39,245 nucleotides of DNA from a virus. The translations under genes and the position numbers were made by a program. Shown one piece after another: positions 8,395-17,332 of this stretch (positions are counted from its first letter, which is position 1; each line of letters opens with the position of its first letter). The stretch covers positions 1-39,245 of IMG/VR virus record IMGVR_UViG_3300046656_000250; one strand, written 5' to 3'. The notes beneath the pieces are model-generated. The model saw only the letters and a list, made by a program, of their open reading frames with translations. It had not been told where the DNA came from and did not search any database.

Positions 8395-8724
8395 ATGAGT
8401 TTTCCAACAATTGTATACAAAGACAAAGGTCCGCACCAACGAAAGGGTGGCACCTACGATTATAAGGGCGTTGCTGACCAAGAGGAGCTAGATGCAGCCA
8501 TCGAAGCCGGTTGGCATACTACGCTGCCAGCGGCGACTGGCGAGGTTGTATCCGTTGCGGCTGATTTTGATCGCTTGAAGAGTGAAATTGAAACACTCGG
8601 CGACAATGAGCCACCTACCCGCGCGGAACTTGAGCACCAAGCAAAGGAACTGGGTATCAAATTCAGCAAGAAGATGACTGACGCCGAGTTAGCTAAGCTG
8701 ATCGACGTCGAATTGGGGAGCTGA
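8395..8724 (+). CDS. Small structural protein with HeH-like C-terminal domain
   Basis: This is a 109-residue protein with AGGAGTGAG ahead of ATG 8395. Residues about 4-45 (IVYKDKGPH... GTYDYKGVADQEELDAAI) form an N-terminal module seen in phage head-neighbourhood proteins that ends in an AGWH segment. Residues about 76-107 (PTRAELEHQAKELGIKF then MTDAELAKLID) fit a helix-extended-helix (HeH/LEM-like) fold, a DNA- or protein-contacting module common in virion genes. It lies between head proteins and the gp4-like adaptor. The function is not established. Confidence 0.5.
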   Translation: MSFPTIVYKDKGPHQRKGGTYDYKGVADQEELDAAIEAGWHTTLPAATGEVVSVAADFDRLKSEIETLGDNEPPTRAELEHQAKELGIKFSKKMTDAELAKLIDVELGS

Positions 8725-8726
8725 CC

Positions 8727-9206
8727 ATGGGCTGGACTAAGCGGCAATTTGTCGAGGCGGCCTTTGAGGAAGTGGGCTACGCTTCTTATGCCTACGATCT
8801 GCAGCCGGAGCAGCTGCAGTCTGGGTTGCGGCGCCTCGAAGCGCTAATGGGCACCTGGAATGGCCGCGGCGTGCGCATTGGTTATCCGCTGAGCTCCAAT
8901 CCAGATAATGCTAGTTTAGATGAGGTGACGAGTGTGCCTGACGCCTCCAACGAGGCGATCTACTCGAATTTAGCGTTGCGCGTGGCGCCGCTTGTCGGTA
9001 AAACTGCCTCGGCTGAGACGAAGACGACGGCGCGCAGCGCTTATTTGGAACTGCTGAGCCGTTGCACGAAGCCAAATGAGATGCAGCTTCCGCATACGCT
9101 GCCATCGGGGGCGGGGAACAAACCATGGCGGACTGACACGCCGTTTTTGCAGGTGCCAGACGATCAACTCGATGCTGGCGACGACAGCACAATTGATTTT
9201 AACTGA
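8727..9206 (+). CDS. Head-to-tail adaptor, P22 gp4-like
   Basis: This 159-residue protein (P22 gp4 about 166) begins MGWTKRQFVEAAFEEVG and continues with helical segments typical of the P22 tail accessory factor family (YAYDLQPEQLQSGLRRLEALM, ...WNGRGVRIGYP). The family forms the first ring below the portal. GGGGAG lies close upstream of ATG 8727. Its order before a gp10-like gene agrees with P22. Confidence 0.8.
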   Translation: MGWTKRQFVEAAFEEVGYASYAYDLQPEQLQSGLRRLEALMGTWNGRGVRIGYPLSSNPDNASLDEVTSVPDASNEAIYSNLALRVAPLVGKTASAETKTTARSAYLELLSRCTKPNEMQLPHTLPSGAGNKPWRTDTPFLQVPDDQLDAGDDSTIDFN

Positions 9207-9216
9207 GGATTTTGTC

Positions 9217-9693
9217 ATGACTCAAATCAACCAACTTACAAGAGCCTCAGACGTAGCCGCTGGCGATTTGGTGCCGGTGTTCAGCACTGATAACGGCGAT
9301 GCGCGGGCGGCGGCCATCTCAGTGCTGTTGGCGTATATGCAAGCTAACTTGGATTTCCCGTCGACGTTCGCTGAGTATGTGACGCAGTATTCAGCGCCGA
9401 ACGCATCAGGGTTTAACGTCACCATCACGGATGGGGCGAGCAACAACACCAACGTGCACTTGATCTTGACGCCGACTGGCGGTTTCGCGGCCGGGACGAT
9501 CACGCTCCCAGCGAAGGCCGGGCTCGCGGATAAGCAGGAGGTGCTCGTCAACTGCACGCAAGCTGTTACGACATTGACCATTGGGCTTAATGGCGCCACT
9601 GGCGCGGTTGGAGCCCCGACTACCTTGGCGGCAAACGCCTTTTTCCGGCTCAAATATGATGCCGTCACTTCTAACTGGTACCGAGTGGGGTAA
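9217..9693 (+). CDS. Small beta-rich virion protein
   Basis: ATG 9217 with GAGGAT upstream gives 158 residues; a frame open from 9076 lacks a ribosome site and would overlap the gp4-like gene. The N-terminal 45 residues are helical (RASDVAAGDLVPVFSTDNGD then AISVLLAYMQANL), a module found at the base of phage tail-surface proteins. The C-terminal half is a Thr/Gly-rich beta domain ending FFRLKYDAVTSNWYRVG. It is probably a decoration, neck or fibre component. No enzyme motif was seen. Confidence 0.5.
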   Translation: MTQINQLTRASDVAAGDLVPVFSTDNGDARAAAISVLLAYMQANLDFPSTFAEYVTQYSAPNASGFNVTITDGASNNTNVHLILTPTGGFAAGTITLPAKAGLADKQEVLVNCTQAVTTLTIGLNGATGAVGAPTTLAANAFFRLKYDAVTSNWYRVG

Positions 9694-9699
9694 ACTACA

Positions 9700-9942
9700 A
9701 TGGAACGCATTAATAAATCTCCGAATGTCATTCCGGTCACGGCAAGTGATTCCACGGTCTATACACCGGCATTGATTGCCTTGCGGGTGGGGACGACAGC
9801 TGGTACGCTTGTCGTCTTCAGCGGCGGCCAGCAGGTAACGATCCCGAATGTCCTCGCCGGCGAGACAATCTACGGGTCATTTAATAAGGTTATGGCTGCC
9901 TCGACTGCAGTCGGCATCAACGGCTTCCAATTTCCTGAGTGA
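9700..9942 (+). CDS. Small conserved virion protein
   Basis: This 80-residue protein is predicted to be all beta. It has the pattern IALRVGTTAGTLVVFSGGQ, VTIPNVLAGETIYG and then KVMAASTAVGING. This matches a family of tiny phage proteins with an ALYVGG...G...VPAGT pattern found among neck and tail genes. It probably forms a small structural subunit. It is tightly packed between its neighbours and the role is not known. Confidence 0.5.
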   Translation: MERINKSPNVIPVTASDSTVYTPALIALRVGTTAGTLVVFSGGQQVTIPNVLAGETIYGSFNKVMAASTAVGINGFQFPE

Positions 9943-9945
9943 GTC

Positions 9946-11346
9946 ATGCAGATTCCTGTACTCAACGGTGTTTATACGAATGAGGCCGCAGATTTCCGTG
10001 TGTCTTACCCGTATAATTTGGTGCCGGTGCCAGTCGATCAAGGAATCAGCCAAGGCTATTTGAGGCCGGCTGAGGGTGTGACTGCCTTCACTGGTTCAGG
10101 GCCAGGGGTGGATCGTGGCGGCATTAACTGGAATGGAGTCTGCTATCGGGTGATGGGCACCAGTTTGGTGTCGATTGATTCGGGAGGGGTCATCTCCGTG
10201 CTGGGCGCCGTGGCTGGCACAGATCAAGTATCATTCGACTACTCATTCGACTTCTTAGCGGTATCTGGTGGCGGCAACCTATATCTGTGGAACGGCGCCA
10301 CCTTGGTGCAAAATACGGACCCTGATTTAGGGACGGTCGTCGACTTCATCTGGGTAGATGGTTACTTCATGACTACTGATGGATCATTCTTAGCTGTCAC
10401 GGAGCTGACAAACCCCTTCTCAGTGTTACCAACGAAGTACGGCTCATCTGAGGTGGACCCTGACCCGATTTTAGCGCTGCTGAAATTGCATAATGAGCCC
10501 ACTGCAATCAATCGTTACACGATGGAAACCTTCAGCAACATCGGCGGGGATGGTTTCCCATTCAGCCGTATTGATGGTGCGATGATTGACAAAGGGGCGG
10601 TTGGTACGCACGCTTGCTGTGTGTTTATGGATAACATCGCCCTGGTAGGCGGCGGGCGGAATGAGGCGATCTCAGTTTATCTTGGTTCAAACGGTCAGAT
10701 GACACGCATCGCGACTCGTGAAATCGATTTGATCTTGGCTTCGTATACAGACGAGACACTCGCGAAGGTTAAGATAGAGCCGCGAGTGGATAAGGGGCAC
10801 CAGTTGCTCTATGTTCATCTGCCTGATAAAACATTGGTCTATGACGGCGCCGCTTCGGCGGTGACTAATGATCGTGTGTGGTTTATTGTCGGGTCGAATC
10901 TTAGCCAAGCTCAATATCGCATTAGGAACTTCGTGCGTTGTTATAGCCAGTGGCTGGTGGGTGATACAGTGAACCCAGTTATTGGAACGATGACCACTGC
11001 AGTGTCAACTCATTGGGGCGCGCGAATTGGCTGGGAGTTTTCGACTGTTGCGCTTTACAACGATGGCGCTGGATGCATCTTCCACGAGCTCGAGTTGGTG
11101 GCGTTGTCTGGGCGAGTAGATCTCGGTGTCGATCCACGCATCAGCACACAGTATTCCTACGATGGTGAAATCTGGAGCCAACAGAAGTGGATTTCCCCAG
11201 GTAAGCTTGGGCAGAAGCAGAAGCGATTGGTTTGGCTTAATCAAGGGCCAATGCAACACTGGCGTATTCAGAAATTTAATGGCGATAGTGACAGCCGGCT
11301 GTCTATCGCGCGATTAGAAGCTCGCGTCGAGCCGTTGACGGTGTAG
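9946..11346 (+). CDS. Tail hub / packaged DNA stabilisation protein, P22 gp10-like
   Basis: This is a 466-residue protein (P22 gp10 about 472). It shares the family layout: an N-terminal PVLNGVYTNEAADF... YPYNLVPVPVDQGISQGYLRP segment, then repeated beta-propeller-like strands with IARL-type endings. Central segments such as IATREIDLILASYTDETLA and HQLLYVHLPDKTLVYDGAA correspond to P22 gp10 IEKIIRSYTAEEMA and HELLIIHLPRHVLVYDASS. It would close the portal channel after packaging and anchor tailspikes. Start is ATG 9946, three bases after the preceding stop. Confidence 0.9.
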   Translation: MQIPVLNGVYTNEAADFRVSYPYNLVPVPVDQGISQGYLRPAEGVTAFTGSGPGVDRGGINWNGVCYRVMGTSLVSIDSGGVISVLGAVAGTDQVSFDYSFDFLAVSGGGNLYLWNGATLVQNTDPDLGTVVDFIWVDGYFMTTDGSFLAVTELTNPFSVLPTKYGSSEVDPDPILALLKLHNEPTAINRYTMETFSNIGGDGFPFSRIDGAMIDKGAVGTHACCVFMDNIALVGGGRNEAISVYLGSNGQMTRIATREIDLILASYTDETLAKVKIEPRVDKGHQLLYVHLPDKTLVYDGAASAVTNDRVWFIVGSNLSQAQYRIRNFVRCYSQWLVGDTVNPVIGTMTTAVSTHWGARIGWEFSTVALYNDGAGCIFHELELVALSGRVDLGVDPRISTQYSYDGEIWSQQKWISPGKLGQKQKRLVWLNQGPMQHWRIQKFNGDSDSRLSIARLEARVEPLTV

Positions 11347-11347
11347 C

Positions 11348-11617
11348 ATGGCCAGTGAAAATGATCCACGGCCGGTCCTGCGTCAAGAGCTCGCACGAGT
11401 TTTTAAGAATCAGCGGGTGATTCGAGCGTTTGAAAAGATTTTTGATCTAATTCCGCCTGAGTTTATTGACCAACAGCAACAGATTGACGAGTTGACCACC
11501 GCTTTGGCTGATGTTTTGGCTGAGTTGTCGATTGTGCCTCAGCTGGGTGAGCTACAAGCCAGAGTGGCTGAACTCGCAAAAGAGATTCAAGACTTGAAAC
11601 AGGGTGTAGTTATATGA
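11348..11617 (+). CDS. Small coiled-coil virion protein at the gp26 (needle) position
   Basis: This is an 89-residue protein. Residues about 1-35 are conserved-looking and charged (LRQELARVFKNQRVIRAFE). Residues about 40-85 show heptad spacing of Leu/Ile/Val (IDELTTALADVLAEL, then LGELQARVAELAKEI), consistent with a parallel coiled coil. It sits directly after the gp10-like gene, where P22 encodes its trimeric needle gp26, but it is far shorter (gp26 about 233). It could be a reduced needle or a chaperone. The next gene overlaps it by four bases. Confidence 0.5.
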   Translation: MASENDPRPVLRQELARVFKNQRVIRAFEKIFDLIPPEFIDQQQQIDELTTALADVLAELSIVPQLGELQARVAELAKEIQDLKQGVVI

Positions 11618-11952
11618 CCGTCCAAGCAAAAGTTCTTATCACTGCTGTGCAGGCGGCTGGCGTGGAGACTACGCAGTACACCGCACCAGCTAACACGCGC
11701 ACCATCATTGATAAGTTCACCGGGACGAATACGACAGCTGGCGCGGTGACGTTGACAGTTAAGCTGGTCCTATCAGGCGGTGCGGCTGGGGCTTCTAATA
11801 CGATCGTCTCAGCGAAGTCGTTGGCGCCGGGTGAGTGCTACACCTTCCCAGAGCTTGTCGGCCACGTGTTGGGCGCGGGCGATTTCATCAGCACGTTGGC
11901 TGGTGCCGCCACTTCGATCACGATCCGAGCCTCAGGCCGGGAGATCACCTAA
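11614..11952 (+). CDS. Small beta-rich tail protein
   Basis: This 112-residue protein starts at ATG 11614, overlapping the preceding stop (ATGA). It is Thr/Ala/Gly-rich with predicted beta strands (YTAPANTRTIIDKFTGTN, AVTLTVKLVLSGG, then ITIRASGREI). Similar small beta sandwiches occur in phage tail regions. It may belong to the needle tip or an accessory tail layer with its neighbours. No catalytic motif was seen. Confidence 0.5.
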   Translation: MTVQAKVLITAVQAAGVETTQYTAPANTRTIIDKFTGTNTTAGAVTLTVKLVLSGGAAGASNTIVSAKSLAPGECYTFPELVGHVLGAGDFISTLAGAATSITIRASGREIT

Positions 11953-11953
11953 C

Positions 11954-12304
11954 ATGCCGCACATCGGTGAGTTCGTAACATTTGATGATGTGGATTGGGT
12001 GACGGCGACGCTGCTTAATTCGTGGACGTCGTTCAGCGCAACCTACAACGATCCAGCTTATGCGCGTGATTCATTGGGTGTGGTGCATCTGCGCGGTGCG
12101 GCGAAGGGTGGTGTGGCGTCGCCCGCGCTGGCGTTGTTTGTGCTGCCAGCGGGGTTTCGGCCGAATAAAGATATGATTTTCCCAGTAGTTTCGAACGACC
12201 TCTTCGGTTTGGTCATCGTGCAGGCGAATGGGAACGTGCTGATGACTGTGGGGTCTGGCGTGTACGTCTCGCTCGACGGGATCGATTTTAGAGCTTATAA
12301 ATAG
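11954..12304 (+). CDS. Tail-tip or fibre C-terminal-domain-like protein
   Basis: ATG 11954, two bases after the preceding stop, gives 116 residues. A frame open from 11780 would overlap the upstream gene in a frame without a ribosome site. The pattern W..Y...AYARDSLGVVHLRG, then LFVLPAGFRPNKDMIFPVV and a final VSLDGIDFRAYK, resembles the receptor-facing beta domains at the ends of phage tail fibres. It may form the distal tip of the short coiled coil encoded at 11348-11617. This is inference from position and pattern. Confidence 0.5.
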   Translation: MPHIGEFVTFDDVDWVTATLLNSWTSFSATYNDPAYARDSLGVVHLRGAAKGGVASPALALFVLPAGFRPNKDMIFPVVSNDLFGLVIVQANGNVLMTVGSGVYVSLDGIDFRAYK

Positions 12305-12388
12305 TTTACTTTGTCAGGTAGTCGCGGTAGAGTCCGAACTAGCTGAGTTTCGGCAGCCAGCGGCCACCTCCACCTAGGAGAGCCGTTT

Positions 12389-12976
12389 GTGAAGAATTTT
12401 CAATTACTCGCCACCGCCGAGATCGATCCGCTGCTGAATCAGATCTTGCGTCAACCCCAGCTCTGGCAAGCTGATACCTACCTGCGCGACTATCCACAAG
12501 GCCCCTTCGGGGAAGTTGAAACGATTTTCCTACGCTTTCCACCAGCTTCGGTCAGCGAACTGGAGCGTTCACAAAAAGATCAGCATGAGTGCGTCTGGAT
12601 GGACGGCTACCTGCACCTACCTGAGGCGCGCGAGCTCATCTTTGGTTTGATGACCAAGGTCAGGGGGGAGCGCCTGGGTCGTGTCATGATCAATAAGATC
12701 AACCCCGGTGGGCGTATCTACCCGCACGCTGATACGCCAGTGCACGCTGAGTACTGGGATCGTTATCACATTGTGCTGCAATCAACCCCAGATTGTAAAT
12801 TTCGCTGCAGCGACGAAGTTGTCAACATGCAAACCGGCCAAGTTTGGTGGTTTCAAAACGCACTTGAGCATGAGGTAATCAACAACTCGGCTGAGGCGCG
12901 ACTACATCTCATCATCGATATCCGCACGCAGCGGCTAGCTTTCACCGGGCTCACGCCGACTAAGGTGACGCCATGA
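12389..12976 (+). CDS. Aspartyl/asparaginyl beta-hydroxylase-like 2OG-Fe(II) oxygenase
   Basis: GTG 12389 with AGGAG at 12376-12380 gives 195 residues. The double-stranded beta-helix iron site is visible: HAD at 113-115 (His113, Asp115), distal His161 in the ALEHEVINN segment, and Arg171 in EARLHLIIDIR as a likely 2-oxoglutarate ligand. The fold matches the AspH-type family that hydroxylates Asp, Asn or other residues in proteins. It sits in the P22 gp14 slot, between tail hub and ejection genes, and overlaps the GNAT gene by four bases. The substrate is unknown: virion protein, host protein or small molecule. The 84 bases before it (12305-12388) show no clear element. Confidence 0.75.
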   Translation: MKNFQLLATAEIDPLLNQILRQPQLWQADTYLRDYPQGPFGEVETIFLRFPPASVSELERSQKDQHECVWMDGYLHLPEARELIFGLMTKVRGERLGRVMINKINPGGRIYPHADTPVHAEYWDRYHIVLQSTPDCKFRCSDEVVNMQTGQVWWFQNALEHEVINNSAEARLHLIIDIRTQRLAFTGLTPTKVTP

Positions 12977-13455
12977 TTACCTGCCAAGTTGAGTCGCTGA
13001 CTGAGAAGCTTGAGGAGCTCAAGCCGCTCTTCGACCCGCATTGGCGTGAGCTGGCCTTGGATCAAGATAAGGTGCCATTGGACCCGCAGTATGACATCTA
13101 CTTGGCGCGCGACGCGCTCGGTGAGGTGCTGCTGGTCACGGCGCGTGACAACGGCAGGCTCGCCGGCTACTTTATCGGGTTTGTGGCACCGGGGTTGCAT
13201 TATAAAACCTGCTTAACGCTGACGATGGACATCTTTTGGATACACCCTGACTATCGTGCGGAAGATAGTCTCTCGCAGCTGGAGGAGCTCGTCTTAGGTG
13301 AGGAACTCTTCAAGTTGGTGCACAAAGCTGCACAGATGCGTGGGGTGCGACGTATCTTCGCTGGATCCAAGCTTCATAAAGACGCCTCATTTTTATTCGA
13401 GCAGCTCAAATATCAAGAAGTTGAGCGTTACTACAGCCTTTGGATTGGAGAGTGA
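12973..13455 (+). CDS. GNAT-family N-acetyltransferase
   Basis: This 160-residue protein starts at ATG 12973, overlapping the hydroxylase stop (ATGA). Residues about 45-67 (LVTARDNGRLAGYFIGFV) and 76-91 (TCLTLTMDIFWIHPDYR) match GNAT strands beta 2 to beta 4. The acetyl-CoA loop is atypical, with RAEDSLSQLEELVLGEELFK in place of a clear Q/RxxGxG/A. The family transfers acyl groups to amines. Coupling to the oxygenase suggests the two act on the same target or in the same step of virion maturation. The target is unknown. Confidence 0.65.
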   Translation: MITCQVESLTEKLEELKPLFDPHWRELALDQDKVPLDPQYDIYLARDALGEVLLVTARDNGRLAGYFIGFVAPGLHYKTCLTLTMDIFWIHPDYRAEDSLSQLEELVLGEELFKLVHKAAQMRGVRRIFAGSKLHKDASFLFEQLKYQEVERYYSLWIGE

Positions 13456-13456
13456 C

Positions 13457-14089
13457 ATGGTCGCAGCAGCAATCATCGGTGGCGCAGTAGTAACTGCAGG
13501 TGCCACAGCATATTCTAGCAACAAGGCTTCGAAGGCGCAGGGAGCTGCGAGCGACGCTGGCGTAGCTGAGTCGCGCTATGAGTTCGACGAAGCTAAGAAG
13601 CTGTTGAAGCCCTTTGTTGAAGCTGGGACTGGGTCATTGACTGCGCAGCAGGATCTTATTGGATTGAACGGCCCCGATGCGCAGGCTAAGGCCATCGCTG
13701 GTATCCAGTCATCGCCGCAGTTTCAATCGTTGGTTAAGCAGGGTGAGGATTCCATTCTGCAAAATGCCTCGGCCACTGGCGGGTTGCGCGGTGGCAATAC
13801 GCAGGCGGCGCTGGGGCAGTTCAGACCACAGGTACTAAGTCAGCTGATTGAGTCGCAGTACAACAAGCTGGCTGGCATCACGCAGGCGGGACAAGCTTCA
13901 GCTGCGGGTCAAGCTTCAGCCGGCATCCAGACTGGGGCCAACATCGCTCAGCTGCTGCAAGCAGGTGGTGCCGCTAAGGCGGGCAACGCGATGGCGCAAG
14001 GTCAAGCCATCGGTCAAATTGGTAACTCAATCGCCTCAGCGGCAATTTTAAACAATCTCAGTTCAAACAGCGGCGGCAAGGTGTTCTAA
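13457..14089 (+). CDS. DNA ejection protein, gp7-like
   Basis: ATG 13457, just after the preceding stop, gives 210 residues (P22 gp7 about 229). The N-terminus is a hydrophobic glycine-rich helix (AAAIIGGAVVTAGATAYSS) that could enter membranes, followed by helices rich in Ala, Gln and Gly. There are short internal repeats of GQASA near residues 141-155. P22 gp7, gp20 and gp16 leave the virion first and form a conduit across the envelope. The call rests on synteny, size and composition. Confidence 0.7.
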   Translation: MVAAAIIGGAVVTAGATAYSSNKASKAQGAASDAGVAESRYEFDEAKKLLKPFVEAGTGSLTAQQDLIGLNGPDAQAKAIAGIQSSPQFQSLVKQGEDSILQNASATGGLRGGNTQAALGQFRPQVLSQLIESQYNKLAGITQAGQASAAGQASAGIQTGANIAQLLQAGGAAKAGNAMAQGQAIGQIGNSIASAAILNNLSSNSGGKVF

Positions 14090-14090
14090 C

Positions 14091-15395
14091 ATGACGCAAC
14101 CTAACGACTACACGCTTAAGTTAGCAGATCCAACTCAAAATGTGCTTGGGTCAGTGCAGCTTGGTGCTAATCTGATGCAGTTCCAGGCAGCCAAGCAGCA
14201 GATGGCACAGGCTGATGCTGCTATGAAAGCTCACCAAGCAATGAACGCGGACATCGCCAAGCTGTCTCAGAACCCGACTCCAGCTGGTGTCGCCCAGATG
14301 ATGGTGAAGTATCCGCAAATGAGTGAGCAGTTCAAACGGGGTTATGATGCACTTGGCTCAGAGCAGCAGAAGGCGAAGGTGAATCAAGCCTCGCAGGTTT
14401 ACTCAGCTCTGCTGGCGGGTGACCATGACACAGCTTATAGCACCTTGAAGGGGTACGCTGAGGCCTATCGCAACTCCGGCATGACGCAAGACGCAGATTC
14501 CTCGGATGCCTTGGCTGAAATCATTAAGCTGCATCCAGATACGGCTAAGACGACGGCTGGAGTGTACCTCGCTTCCGCTATGGGGCCGGAGAAATTTCAG
14601 GAGACCTTCAGCAAGCTAGAGTCTGAGCGCCGAGAACGTGATTTGGAACCTTCGAAGCTGACTGAAGCTCAGGCCGCAGCGCGAGCAGCAGCCACCAAAG
14701 CAGACTTTGCCCAATCTGAAGCTGTTATGGACCTGCAGAAGAAAGGATGGGACATCTACAAGATTCAGGAAGATGTTAAGATTGCAAAGGAGAACAACCG
14801 CATCGCCGCCATGAAGGCCGCAGCGGACAAGGAGACGAACGACTTGAAGCGGCAGGAGCTGCAGGATAAGTTGAAAGACGCTCAGCTAGCACGCGACCAA
14901 GCAGTGCGCGACCGTGTAGCTTCAGTGGAGCAGTCGCGTGGGACAATCGACAATTCACTGAGCACGATTGATCGGGTGTTGCAAAACCCGGCATTGAATG
15001 ATGTCATCGGGTCAATGGAGGGCAGTTCGTTGTACCCGCATTTGCTGTCAGACAACGCGCAGAATGCGATTGCGGACATTGATACGATCAAGTCGCAGAC
15101 TTTCCTAACGCAGCTGCAGAACTTGAAGAACGCCTCAGCGACTGGCGCCTCCGGGCTGGGTGCATTGAGTGAGCAGGAAGGCGAGCGGCTCATGAACGGG
15201 TTGCAGAGCTTGTCGCGTAAGCAGGGTGAGGATCAATTCCGCGCCAACTTAGGTGAGGTGCAGCGATTGCTGTTGAAGTCGCGTAAGGGGTTAGTTAATA
15301 AGTACGGCGTGCCTGACACCATCCCCGATACTCCACAGGTCAAAGCTTCGCCTGAAGAGGTTGAAGCCATCCTGAAGAAACACGGCGGGGGTTGA
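14091..15395 (+). CDS. Ejection protein, gp20-like
   Basis: This is a 434-residue, almost wholly helical protein (P22 gp20 about 471). The N-terminal third is rich in Gln/Ala/Met (GANLMQFQAAKQQMAQADAAM). A long charged coiled coil spans about residues 180-275. Such extended helices fit ejected internal proteins. It has no catalytic motif. Position between gp7-like and gp16-like genes, with one-base gaps, supports the call. Confidence 0.7.
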   Translation: MTQPNDYTLKLADPTQNVLGSVQLGANLMQFQAAKQQMAQADAAMKAHQAMNADIAKLSQNPTPAGVAQMMVKYPQMSEQFKRGYDALGSEQQKAKVNQASQVYSALLAGDHDTAYSTLKGYAEAYRNSGMTQDADSSDALAEIIKLHPDTAKTTAGVYLASAMGPEKFQETFSKLESERRERDLEPSKLTEAQAAARAAATKADFAQSEAVMDLQKKGWDIYKIQEDVKIAKENNRIAAMKAAADKETNDLKRQELQDKLKDAQLARDQAVRDRVASVEQSRGTIDNSLSTIDRVLQNPALNDVIGSMEGSSLYPHLLSDNAQNAIADIDTIKSQTFLTQLQNLKNASATGASGLGALSEQEGERLMNGLQSLSRKQGEDQFRANLGEVQRLLLKSRKGLVNKYGVPDTIPDTPQVKASPEEVEAILKKHGGG

Positions 15396-15396
15396 G

Positions 15397-17331
15397 ATGG
15401 CCACGCTTGATCAACTTGAGAGGGCGTTGGTTAACGCCAACAAAGCTGGTGACATGGACGCTGTACGTAAGTTAGCACCGATCATCCGCGCTGAGCGTAA
15501 ATCGCGTGATAACTTCAACAGCGCGCTAGACCCAACGACGGGGCAGCGTGTAAAGTTGGCGCCTATCCCGGGCGATGGGGACAATGCGCAAATTGCTGGT
15601 ACTACTGCCGGTCCTGCCCCACTGTCTTTTGGACAGAAGGTCTTAGGTACAGGTGAGGCGGCGCTCACCACAGCTACTGGTGCCACCACTGGTACGCTCG
15701 GGACGCTTGGCGGTATGTTGAAAGGGTTAGCGGACGACATCATCTCAGGCAAGTACGGTACGCAGGAAGGGGCGGATATGGTGGCCAAGGCCGCTGAGGA
15801 GGGTGCTAATGCGCTCACTTATCAACCACGTTCTGAAGGCGGTGAGCGGATTGTCGGCAAGATGGGCGAGATGCTGGGACCCGCCGCGGGGCCGTTGCTG
15901 ACAGTCGCACCGGAGCTAGGCATCGTCAGCGACGCAGCTGCGGCTGCGCGGCCGGTAGCACGTGCGGCTGTCGCTGAGCGCGTCGCTCCTATCAAAGCTG
16001 CGGCTGCAGACTTGGCCGAGCAGGTGAAATCCAAGATCACTGGCCAACCAGATGTCGCGCCGACGCCAGGCACTGGCCAATCGGCCGGTGCCGCGGCTGT
16101 GGATCAAGCAGCGCTCCGCCAAGCGGCTGCTGATGAACTGCCAGTGAAGATGAAGCTGACGGAGGGTCAAAAGACTCGCGACTTTGAGCAGCAGCGGTTT
16201 GAGCGTGAAACGGCAAAGCTGCCTGAGACGGGGGAGCCCATTCGACAACGTTTCCAAGAGCAGAATTTACAACTGCAGCAAAATATGGATGCCTTCATTG
16301 ATTCTACCGGAGCTGAGCTGACTGATACGCGTGGCATAGGCGAGGTTGTAGATAAGGCACTGCGTTCACGCGCCGCACGCGATAAGACGAAGATCCGGGC
16401 GCTTTATAAGGAAGCTGACAAGTCGGGTGAGTTGAAGGAGCCAGTTGACATGTCACCGGTAGCCCAGGTGCTGAAAGATTCTGAGTCAGCTCGCAGCACA
16501 GCCCCGATTTTGGAAGCCACGGAGAAAGAACTTACTCGCCTACAGGCTACGCAGGTGCTGGATGGCGATACCAGCGGCAAGCTGACGCTGGGCAATGCAG
16601 AGCAGCTGCGCAAGTTCGTTAACAAGGTGACGGGGGCAGACCCTACCAACATCAAATTTGCTCGTGATATCAAGGAGGCGATCGACGCCTCAACCGAGGG
16701 TAAGGGCGGAGAGTTGTATAAGCAGGCGCGCGCAGCTCGTGCCCAATACGCAACTGACTACGAGAACTTCGGGCTCGCGAAGCGGCTCTTGAATACAAAA
16801 CGCGGCTCCTCTGATCGCGCCATTGCGATGGAGGATGTACTGCATAAATCGATCATCTCACCCTCATCCTCACTTGACACAGTTGCCCAACTGCGGCAAT
16901 TGCTGGAGTCAGAAGGCCCTGGCGGGCAGCAGGCCTGGAAGGAGCTGCAAGGCGGGATGCTTCGCCATATCCGCGACGAGGCTTTGAAAGGTGTATCTAC
17001 GGATTCAGCTGGAAACCGCGTTGTCTCCGCGTCGCAACTGGATCGCGTCATCAATGCCTTGGATAAGAACGGCAAACTCGATTATGTGTTGGGTAAGAAG
17101 CAAGCTGAGCGCGTGCGTACTGTGAATGAGGTGGCTAAGAGCGTGCTGACTTCGCCGCCAGGTGTGGTCAACACCAGCAACACGGCGACAGTACTCGCTG
17201 GTTTGCTCGACGTCGGCATCAGCGGTATGACGGGTGTACCTGCACCAGTGGCGTCAACTGTACGACTCGTTACTTCAAGAATCAAAGATGCGAAGCTACG
17301 TGCGCGCGTTAAGAAATCTTTAGGAGAGTGA
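15397..17331 (+). CDS. Large internal/ejection protein, gp16-like
   Basis: This is a 644-residue protein (P22 gp16 about 609). Residues about 80-110 (GEAALTTATGATTGTLGTLGG) and 150-190 form Gly/Ala-rich hydrophobic stretches suited to membrane insertion. The rest is helical and charged. The C-terminal 60 residues have another hydrophobic segment (VLAGLLDVGISGMTGVPAPV). No muramidase motif was found. As the third protein of the ejection set it probably helps DNA cross the inner membrane. Confidence 0.7.
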   Translation: MATLDQLERALVNANKAGDMDAVRKLAPIIRAERKSRDNFNSALDPTTGQRVKLAPIPGDGDNAQIAGTTAGPAPLSFGQKVLGTGEAALTTATGATTGTLGTLGGMLKGLADDIISGKYGTQEGADMVAKAAEEGANALTYQPRSEGGERIVGKMGEMLGPAAGPLLTVAPELGIVSDAAAAARPVARAAVAERVAPIKAAAADLAEQVKSKITGQPDVAPTPGTGQSAGAAAVDQAALRQAAADELPVKMKLTEGQKTRDFEQQRFERETAKLPETGEPIRQRFQEQNLQLQQNMDAFIDSTGAELTDTRGIGEVVDKALRSRAARDKTKIRALYKEADKSGELKEPVDMSPVAQVLKDSESARSTAPILEATEKELTRLQATQVLDGDTSGKLTLGNAEQLRKFVNKVTGADPTNIKFARDIKEAIDASTEGKGGELYKQARAARAQYATDYENFGLAKRLLNTKRGSSDRAIAMEDVLHKSIISPSSSLDTVAQLRQLLESEGPGGQQAWKELQGGMLRHIRDEALKGVSTDSAGNRVVSASQLDRVINALDKNGKLDYVLGKKQAERVRTVNEVAKSVLTSPPGVVNTSNTATVLAGLLDVGISGMTGVPAPVASTVRLVTSRIKDAKLRARVKKSLGE

Positions 17332-17332
17332 G

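Noticed and set aside
12305-12388. TTTACT followed by 18 bases as a plus-strand copy of the early promoter
   Set aside because: The -10 position reads AGAGTC, unlike TACGAT, and no matching plus-strand copies exist.
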